64,000 nt of DNA, from contig NZ_QFFK01000001.1 in assembly GCF_003149455.1 (NCBI RefSeq), forward strand, positions 124,001 through 188,000, in the 5' to 3' direction. Every line of letters starts with the position of its first letter. The first letter of the stretch is position 1. Position numbers and translations under genes: made by a program. The notes under the pieces were generated by a model. The model was not told the origin of the DNA and ran no database searches. It saw only the letters and a list, made by a program, of their open reading frames with translations. The stretch comes from Chitinophaga deserti. GTDB lineage: Bacteria; Bacteroidota; Bacteroidia; Chitinophagales; Chitinophagaceae. This document shows, piece after piece, positions 43,671-49,747 of this stretch.

Positions 43671-44036
43671 CTACTTCTCTCCTTCTATATTTTTACCGAA
43701 TGCGAGTACGTTTCCGTCCGGATCTTGTACTGCAAAATCTCTCATGCCGTAACCACGATCTTCCGGAGGTGCGAAGGTATTCGCTCCTTTGGTACTAATA
43801 TCCCTGAAGTAATCGTCTACTTCATCACAGAAAATATACATATCCCCTTCTCCGATGGCTTTCTTATGTCCCTGAGCTTCCGGGCCGGAAAGATGTATGC
43901 GCACTTCTCCAAGTTCGATTCCTACTATGCTGGCGAATTCAAAATACTTTGTAAACCCAAGCACCTCAGTGTAAAATGGAACTGCGATACTGAGATCCCT
44001 GACCTGGAAGATGGTTGCTGCGCAAAAGGCTTTCAT
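43671..44036 (-). CDS. VOC-family (glyoxalase/bleomycin-resistance-like) protein
   Basis: The 121-residue protein has the paired beta-alpha-beta-beta-beta modules of vicinal oxygen chelate proteins: FQVRDLSIAVPFYTEVLGF at the start and AVQDPDGNVLAFGKNIE at the end. Members are metal-dependent lyases, dioxygenases or drug-binding proteins. There are no informative neighbours, so the reaction is unknown. Confidence 0.85.
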   Translation of the reverse strand: MKAFCAATIFQVRDLSIAVPFYTEVLGFTKYFEFASIVGIELGEVRIHLSGPEAQGHKKAIGEGDMYIFCDEVDDYFRDISTKGANTFAPPEDRGYGMRDFAVQDPDGNVLAFGKNIEGEK

Positions 44037-44584
44037 GTGAGGAGTTTTATGTAAGATGAATGTACGAAGAAAATGCTGCCCATTTGCTTCACTCCAGCGG
44101 TGTCGGATGAGATATCCTACAGCTGGTGTTTATCGACAAAGAATTGATGGTTATGGAAGAATGCGGCTACGCATCTTGGTAATATTCGTAGGAAGAATGG
44201 GAGTTGAACACATATATTCTAAGAATAGAAGGTACGCAGGCATATTGCGGAATCATACCCGGCTCACACCTTAGCTGCAGGTTATTTAGCGTACATTAAA
44301 GTGCAGTTACAGTGCTTATTTGAAGCTAATTACTACCTGATTACCGGATAGTAACTTTGTGGTAACCAGAAATTATTGTTGGAGAGAACGTGGACTTGAT
44401 GCGAATGCGGGGAGGATGTTATGCGAAGTTGGTGAAAAGGGGACAGGAAAGAGAAATAGTGAAGATGACGAGCATGGGGTATATGGCAATGGCTGGCGGA
44501 GGAATTGCCTGCCGTGTAGATTTGGGTTCCATATATTTTGATAATTAATTAGTTATAACAAAATCTCTCTCTTATGGCGATAGG
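44037..44584. other. Gene-poor stretch, 548 bp
   Basis: No convincing gene is seen. A -7-like TAACTTTG at 44352-44359 precedes an open frame of 60 codons starting at 44359, but its composition is not protein-like. A short open stretch near 44115-44182 (LQLVFIDKELMVMEECGYASW) could be a gene remnant. Confidence 0.4.
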
Positions 44585-45358
44585 CTATTCCCGTTGGATG
44601 AGCACCTGTCTGTTTTGAGCAGAGAGTGTGGTGAGGACAGGAGAGACTGATGGGTGAGATGGTTCGTGAACGGGCTTTACTTTGGTAATAACCGTTTCCT
44701 TTTGTTCCTCTTCCACTATTGCAATGATATCTGCTGCATATCCCCTTCGGTTACCGATATCATCACCATCTTTAAACTGCCTTACCTGCAGCACTACTAT
44801 CAGTGTGCCTTTACCGGGTACGTTTACCTGCATATCTGCACCTTCGAAGTATTGATAACGTCCATTCAGGGTGATGTTCAGCACGGCAGTGTCAGAACCG
44901 GTTACTGTTCGTGTAGTGAAGTCGATCCGGGTGGCAATCAACTTTATCTCAATGCGGTCTGCTTTTGCAAATGCTTTGAATTCCTGTGCGGGGATGTGCA
45001 GTTTCCCGTCTTTAGTGAATACGGGCCTTGCATTGATGTGCGTATTGATACCTGTGTATCCATTGAAGCGGAATTTAGCCAGTGCTGCATGATTGTTCCT
45101 GCCAGCCTGCAGAATTAAGCTGTTCAGGCGGTTTACCAGCGCATGATCTGTATGGATGTCCAGGTGTGGCGTGATAGCATGGCGGATAAGGGCGCCTTTG
45201 CTGCTGGCTGCACCGAACCTTTTGGCAGCGCGGCGGGTGTTTGCCGTTTGCCTTACTTTTTCCGGCACGGTTCGCAGGCAGTGTTTGCCGTTTCGTTTGT
45301 AGGCAATGATATTGCCCAGCCTGCCGGTAAATGGAATGAGAGAATCTAAGATTGCCAT
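44585..45358 (-). CDS. Hypothetical protein, 257 residues
   Basis: I do not recognise the function. The N-terminus (GRLGNIIAYKRNGKHCLRTV) resembles the opening motif G-x-LGN-x3-YKR-x-GK seen in Bacteroidetes proteins of the DUF6266 type; this link is tentative. The middle is basic (about 35-95), and the rest looks beta-rich (RIEIKLIATRIDFTTRTVTGSDTAVLNI). There is no signal peptide or membrane helix. The gene stands alone between two gene-poor regions. Length and an uninterrupted, well-formed translation support it as real. Confidence 0.65.
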   Translation of the reverse strand: MAILDSLIPFTGRLGNIIAYKRNGKHCLRTVPEKVRQTANTRRAAKRFGAASSKGALIRHAITPHLDIHTDHALVNRLNSLILQAGRNNHAALAKFRFNGYTGINTHINARPVFTKDGKLHIPAQEFKAFAKADRIEIKLIATRIDFTTRTVTGSDTAVLNITLNGRYQYFEGADMQVNVPGKGTLIVVLQVRQFKDGDDIGNRRGYAADIIAIVEEEQKETVITKVKPVHEPSHPSVSPVLTTLSAQNRQVLIQRE

Positions 45359-45730
45359 AATAGAGAAATTTTGTTACCCCTAAATTTATGTAAACCGCCA
45401 CGGAGCTAAGGTTGCGATAATTGAAGGATATCTAATACAGTAATTTCAGGGATTGTAAAACGTCGAAGGTTAGAAGCACTCATGCTTCAGTAATCTCTAA
45501 AGTGAAATGCATGGTGGTTAGAGGATTTCGAAAAGTGGTAAACCATATAAATAATCCTGATAAATATCAAATACCCCCCGTAATGGTAGAGAATCGGGTA
45601 TTCAAATCAGGCATGTCTCAACCTGACTCCAGGCTTTAACTATCCGGGAATTGCAGATAATTGAAGGGAAGCGGGATCTGAGTTACCTGAACTTGTCATG
45701 GGGAAATGGCGTGTCCGGAGAAAGAAGCCA

Positions 45731-45760
45731 AATAAAAAATGCCGGAGTTTCCTCCGGCAC
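45731..45760 (-). terminator. Orphan terminator-like hairpin
   Basis: TGCCGGAG pairs with CTCCGGCA around loop TTTC; on the minus strand it is followed by TTTTTTATT. The nearest upstream minus-strand gene (the S24 repressor) ends 536 bp away, so either its message has a very long 3' end or a small unseen RNA lies between. Confidence 0.65.
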
Positions 45761-45901
45761 TGTCAATGGTTAACTTGGGGTTGGGAAAACAACGATGAAA
45801 TCCTTTGCATATGACATACGGTTTATTCTATGTCACAATCTTTAAGCGTTCAGTTGTTGCCCTGATACGGTCGCAAAATTATTTTATGTTACTACAATGC
45901 C

Positions 45902-46081
45902 CTGGTATCGCTACCTGCATCTACTGACAATAATATGCTGGTTTCACTTCCCGCAACTGCTGATAATATTATCCTGGTATTACTACACGCATCTACAGAT
46001 AATCATATTCTGGTATCGCTATCTGCATTTGCTGTTAATAATATGCTGGTATCACATCCCACACCTGCTGAAAATAACACA
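45902..46081. repeat. Five tandem 36-bp imperfect repeats
   Basis: Units start at 45902, 45938, 45974, 46010 and 46046, each opening CTGGTWTYRC or similar. Read in the frame of 45902, each unit gives 12 residues like LVSLPASTDNNM. That frame lacks an upstream ATG, though an internal ATG at 45935 opens 70 codons. A second plus-strand frame is open too. Coding is unproven. Confidence 0.85.
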
Positions 46082-46295
46082 CAGCAATCATTACCTGAAC
46101 CCACTGAAAGCAATCCATGTGTTACTACCGGAAACTCCAGACAGTAGTTATCACGGCATTAATACGCGCAACTGCCGATAGCAATACCCGGCCGCGATCT
46201 CTCACGGCCGGAAAGCTTCTTCATACTTCCGGGTAATGGAAAGTAAGTTGATTGGTAGCAGTGGTTACCAAACTGCAACCTCTTCAGGCTACAGA

Positions 46296-47051
46296 TCAGT
46301 TCTTCATCTGCTTCTTCAGCATGCTTACCTGCTCCTGAAGCTGGTTTACCATACCTGCAAGGTGGTTCACGCTCATTTTATGCTGCTGGCCCATTTTCTG
46401 GATAACAGCATCTGCCGCCCAGATCTCCAGTACTTCTTCCATATTCACAGAATAAGGATCGTACATGGGATTGTCGGAAGCAAGCGTAACCTTGGCTTTG
46501 GAACGGTTGCTTTTCAGTACACGCTTGTAAACAATGCCTTCGCGGTTGGTCACCACAATGTATGCCTCGTTATTCCGGATATCCTCCCAGCCGTCTACCT
46601 TATGGCAAACTACTACGGAACCGGATGGTGTTGGCAACATGGAATCCCCTGCGATCTCAAAAGCACGGTATTGGCCCGCACCCAGCATGGGCAAAGTAAA
46701 TGTGTTCAGCTCATCGATGAACTCGTCATCATTGAAGCCCGCGAGATAACCCGCAGCGGCCTTTACCGGAACAAATACTACATTCTGACGGTTGGTACCG
46801 CCCAGCTTCTGCTGGCGCCTGCGCTCCAGGAAGCTTTCCTTGGCAGAACTCAGGTCGCGCCGCAACAGATCGTCGATCGAAACACGGAACATATCGCTCA
46901 CCTGTTCCAATACCTCTGTTCGAGGCTCGGCACGCTCCTCTTCATAAGCCCCCAGTAAAGAACGCTTTATGTTAAGGCGGTCAGCAAATTCCTGCTGCGT
47001 CCAGCCCTTTTGCTTGCGCAGATATTTAAGATTTTGGCAAACAGTAGACAT
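46296..47051 (-). CDS. XRE-type, S24 peptidase-containing LexA-like repressor
   Basis: The 251-residue regulator has an N-terminal XRE helix-turn-helix (QNLKYLRKQKGWTQQEFADRLNIKRSLLGAYE, about 6-38). A C-terminal S24/LexA-type domain follows, with the catalytic Ser in IAGDSMLPTPSG and Lys in GIVYKRVL. An Ala-Gly bond in VKAAAGYLAG is at the place where such proteins self-cleave. A short coiled coil ends it. I chose the ATG at 47051 because the longer frame would translate through two dyads that look like its own operators. It probably represses itself and dinB-dnaE and is released by DNA damage; this is inferred. Confidence 0.85.
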   Translation of the reverse strand: MSTVCQNLKYLRKQKGWTQQEFADRLNIKRSLLGAYEEERAEPRTEVLEQVSDMFRVSIDDLLRRDLSSAKESFLERRRQQKLGGTNRQNVVFVPVKAAAGYLAGFNDDEFIDELNTFTLPMLGAGQYRAFEIAGDSMLPTPSGSVVVCHKVDGWEDIRNNEAYIVVTNREGIVYKRVLKSNRSKAKVTLASDNPMYDPYSVNMEEVLEIWAADAVIQKMGQQHKMSVNHLAGMVNQLQEQVSMLKKQMKN

Positions 47052-47091
47052 CCCTAAATTATTTAGTACAACAATGCTAACAAAATTAGCA
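47052..47091 (-). promoter_or_regulatory. Repressor promoter with two tandem dyad operators
   Basis: On the plus strand TGCTAA-CAAAA-TTAGCA (47075-47091, perfect arms) and CCCTAA-ATTAT-TTAGTA (47052-47068, weaker) are centred 23 bp apart. A minus-strand -7-like TAATTTTG (47088 to 47081) lies inside the strong dyad. The weak dyad directly abuts the ATG at 47051. The same motif is paired again upstream of dinB. Confidence 0.7.
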
Positions 47092-47162
47092 AACATTTTT
47101 TGTAATAAAAAATTTTATCTGTGACTCAACGCTTATTTTTGCCCCGGACAAACTCAAACAAT

Positions 47163-47627
47163 ATGCAAGCTTTGTTAGACATTCACTCTTACGTGCGCTG
47201 GCTCATCCTCGCCTTTGGCGTAATCGCAGTGATCCGCGCCATTATGGGCGTTACCGGAAAGAAGCCTTACGGCGCAGGCGATACCAAGGCCGGCCTCTTT
47301 TTCATGATCTTCCTGGACATTCAGCTGTTGATCGGCCTGGTGCTTATGTTCACCAGCTCGCTCACCAAAACCGCTTTTGGCAATATGGGCGCCGCAATGG
47401 GCGACAAAGTGCTCCGTTTCTTTACCGTTGAGCACACCCTGCTGGGCATCATCGCCATCGCGCTCGTTCACATCGGCCGTTCCAAAATCAAGAAAGCTGA
47501 CTCGGATGCTAAAAAGCACAAAACCGCGCTCATCTTCTTCGGTCTCGGACTCGTGCTCATCCTCGCCATGATCCCATGGCCCGGCCGTGAACTGATCGGC
47601 AGAGCACTGCTCCCCTCCCTCCGTTAA
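47163..47627 (+). CDS. Four-helix membrane protein, unknown function
   Basis: The 154-residue protein has four hydrophobic segments (about 10-30, 42-65, 88-106 and 120-140). Histidines near the start of helix 1 (DIHSYVRW), helix 3 (VEHTLLG) and its end (ALVHIGRS) could bind haem, as in small cytochrome b-like proteins, but this is speculative. I start at ATG 47163, 22 bases after a TATTTTTG -7-like element (47134-47141). It is divergent from the repressor, so the repressor's operators lie close to its promoter. Confidence 0.75.
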   Translation: MQALLDIHSYVRWLILAFGVIAVIRAIMGVTGKKPYGAGDTKAGLFFMIFLDIQLLIGLVLMFTSSLTKTAFGNMGAAMGDKVLRFFTVEHTLLGIIAIALVHIGRSKIKKADSDAKKHKTALIFFGLGLVLILAMIPWPGRELIGRALLPSLR

Positions 47628-47646
47628 TAGTTTTATAACTATCCAT

Positions 47647-47689
47647 AAAAAAAGTAAGAACAGGTTGATCCCCGTTCTTACTTTTTTTT
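47647..47689. terminator. Bidirectional terminator
   Basis: AAAAAAAGTAAGAAC pairs with GTTCTTACTTTTTTT around a 12-base loop. It serves the membrane-protein gene on the plus strand and the SdpI-like gene on the minus strand. Confidence 0.85.
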
Positions 47690-47729
47690 ATGCACGGGAA
47701 TGCTTGCCACTTCCCGTGCCCACGACGAT

Positions 47730-48404
47730 TCAACCCTGCGTCTTATAAAATAACCGGTAAGAATAAATGTAAGGCAGTGCCGCCAGGGCCATCCCCGCAA
47801 AAATAAACAGGAACACCCCGCTCATCACCGGCATAAACATCCCGGCTACCATAATTACAATACCTGCATACAGCCACAACCTGCCTGCCATATGGTGCGT
47901 TTCCGTCCATATAACATCATTGGCCAGCGTCCACGGAGTACGGACGCCCACAAAATAGTTGGGTTTGAGATTCCGCAGGAAAACACCCAGCGCTGCAATA
48001 AGGAGCCCTACGCCCACAAACACCCATTTCTCCAGGAATATTTCCCTGCCTGTACTGATCAGATAGATGACAATTGATGTAAATACAGCCAGATAGATAT
48101 GTATCCGGAAACGGATGCGGTAATATTCTTTCATATACGCCCTGAATTCAGCCGGCGTTTCATCCCATACATCCCGCTTCGGAATATACCGGAACAATGC
48201 GTACAGCATGCCATTCGTAAAAAAGAGGAAGATCATTAACAGGAGGAACTCCCTTTTGTACACCATCCCGTCGGCCTCGCCGTTCAGGTTAAAATTGGTG
48301 GGAATCTGCGCAGGAAGCGTATTCCAGATCAGTGCAAGGTACACCATGGGCCCTAACAGCAGTGCCAGCAGCAGGACTTCTTTAACATAATCCGTGTGTT
48401 TCAT
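47730..48404 (-). CDS. DUF1648/SdpI-family membrane protein
   Basis: The 224-residue protein begins with a DUF1648 module (LPAQIPTNFNLNGEADG, about 30-46). It ends with an SdpI-type module (NYFVGVRTPWTLANDVIWTE) and about six membrane helices. SdpI of Bacillus is an immunity protein against a toxin, but most homologues have unknown roles. It is divergent from dinB, with 118 bp between the start codons that also hold the dinB operators. Confidence 0.85.
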   Translation of the reverse strand: MKHTDYVKEVLLLALLLGPMVYLALIWNTLPAQIPTNFNLNGEADGMVYKREFLLLMIFLFFTNGMLYALFRYIPKRDVWDETPAEFRAYMKEYYRIRFRIHIYLAVFTSIVIYLISTGREIFLEKWVFVGVGLLIAALGVFLRNLKPNYFVGVRTPWTLANDVIWTETHHMAGRLWLYAGIVIMVAGMFMPVMSGVFLFIFAGMALAALPYIYSYRLFYKTQG

Positions 48405-48466
48405 AACGAAATGGATTAGTTCTACCTATTAAACAAACGCCTGGTTGCTTTAGTTTATTATTTCTT

Positions 48467-48507
48467 TGCTAACTGCATTAGTTTTGCTAATTATTTTAGT
48501 AATTTTG
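48467..48507 (+). promoter_or_regulatory. dinB-dnaE promoter with two tandem dyad operators
   Basis: TGCTAA-CTGCA-TTAGTT (48467-48483) and TGCTAA-TTATT-TTAGTA (48485-48501) are centred 18 bp apart. The second runs into a TAATTTTG -7-like element (48500-48507), 15 bases before the dinB ATG. Left half-sites are identical to the strong site upstream of the S24 repressor. A repressor bound here would cover the promoter. Confidence 0.7.
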
Positions 48508-48522
48508 GGTAAAGACACGATT

Positions 48523-49746
48523 ATGTTGTTAGACGGCCAACGCACGATCGCGCATTTCGACCTGGACTGCTTTTTTGTTTCGGTTGAATGCCTGAAAGAT
48601 CACAGCCTTAAGGGCAAGCCCCTCCTCGTAGGCGGCAAGGGCGACAGGGCCGTGGTGGCAGCCTGCAGCTATGAAGCCCGCACTTTTGGCATCCACTCCG
48701 CCATGCCTATGAAAATGGCTTTGCGGCTTTGTCCGCATGCCATAATCAGAGGCGGGGACTTTGAAGAATACAGTCATTTTTCGCGGGAAGTGACCGACAT
48801 TATCGCCGGTTCGGCCCCGTTATATGAAAAATCCTCCATCGACGAATTTTACCTGGACCTGACAGGGATGGATAAATACTTCGGTTCCCTCAAATGGACC
48901 ACCGAACTCCGCCAGAAAATCATGCGCCAGACGCATCTGCCCATCTCCCTCGGCCTGGCGTCCAATAAAATGGTGTCGAAAGTAGCCACCAACGAAGCCA
49001 AACCAAACGGACAGCTTTCCATCCCCTTCGGGCACGAAAAAGGGTTCCTCGCCCCTATGCCGGTCGATAAAATACCCATGGTAGGGAAAGAAACCGCTGC
49101 ACAGCTCCGCCGCCGGGGGGTAGAAACCGTGAAAACCCTCAGCGAGATCCCTGTTGGCCTCCTGGAGGCCTGGATGGGGAAAAACGGGATATCCCTCTGG
49201 AACAAAGCCAATGGGATCGATGAATCGCCCGTAATTCCGTTTCATGAGCAAAAATCTATTTCTACGGAACAGACTTTCCCGCAGGACACGATAGACCTGG
49301 GTTTTATGCACAGCGAACTGGTGAGGATGACGGAAAAGATCGGCTTCGAGCTCCGGCAGCAAAACCGGCTTACCGGCTGTGTAACTGTCAAAATCCGGTA
49401 TTCCGACTTCGAAACCGTCACCAAACAACTCAGTATCCGCTATTCCTCCAGCGATCATGTGCTGCTGGAGCATGTGAAACAACTGTTCTCCAAGCTGTAC
49501 GACCGCAGGCTGCTGGTACGCCTGATCGGCGTGCGGTTCAGCAACCTCGTTTCAGGGAATTACCAGATCAGTCTTTTCGATGATACGGAAGATATGATTT
49601 CATTATACCAGGCTATCGACAGCATTAAACAGCAGTTCGGCTGGCAATACCTGATGCGTGGCAGCAGCAGCGGTGGAAACTTCGATCAGCAGCTGCAGCC
49701 CTACCAGAAGGAAACCCTGATTATGAAACGCCGATATCCTCATTAA
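48523..49746 (+). CDS. dinB: DNA polymerase IV (Y family)
   Basis: The 407-residue translesion polymerase has the catalytic aspartate in AHFDLDCFFVSVE (Asp13), the second acidic pair in SSIDEFYLDLTG (about 106-107), helix-hairpin-helix LPHP-like region PMVGKETAAQLRRRGVETVKTL and a complete little-finger domain. I start at ATG 48523, because the longer frame (from 48466) adds 19 hydrophobic residues and crosses the operators. One base separates its stop from the dnaE start, so the two polymerases are co-expressed. Confidence 0.95.
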   Translation: MLLDGQRTIAHFDLDCFFVSVECLKDHSLKGKPLLVGGKGDRAVVAACSYEARTFGIHSAMPMKMALRLCPHAIIRGGDFEEYSHFSREVTDIIAGSAPLYEKSSIDEFYLDLTGMDKYFGSLKWTTELRQKIMRQTHLPISLGLASNKMVSKVATNEAKPNGQLSIPFGHEKGFLAPMPVDKIPMVGKETAAQLRRRGVETVKTLSEIPVGLLEAWMGKNGISLWNKANGIDESPVIPFHEQKSISTEQTFPQDTIDLGFMHSELVRMTEKIGFELRQQNRLTGCVTVKIRYSDFETVTKQLSIRYSSSDHVLLEHVKQLFSKLYDRRLLVRLIGVRFSNLVSGNYQISLFDDTEDMISLYQAIDSIKQQFGWQYLMRGSSSGGNFDQQLQPYQKETLIMKRRYPH

Positions 49747-49747
49747 C

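Larger units (their letters stand above)
45359..46295. other. Gene-poor region, 937 bp
   Basis: No gene is supported. It contains a minus-strand terminator-like hairpin (45731-45760), a 7-bp inverted repeat TGACATA/TATGTCA (45812-45818 with 45829-45835) and five tandem 36-bp repeats (45902-46081). The 45359-45730 part looks like eroded sequence with stops in all frames. Confidence 0.6.

Noticed and set aside
44359-44541. 60-codon plus-strand frame preceded by TAACTTTG
   Set aside because: The composition is not protein-like, there is no -33 element, and the start codon directly follows the -7-like sequence by chance.
45812-45835. 7-bp inverted repeat TGACATA/TATGTCA as an operator
   Set aside because: No gene start is nearby and arms of this length occur by chance in A+T-rich DNA.
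45902-46081. 36-bp repeats considered as a CRISPR array
   Set aside because: The unit length fits a CRISPR repeat, but the copies are directly adjacent with no spacers and differ at many positions.
47052-47096. Upstream extension of the S24 repressor (15 extra residues)
   Set aside because: The extension translates through the two operators and the -7 element; the inner ATG at 47051 gives a standard XRE N-terminus.
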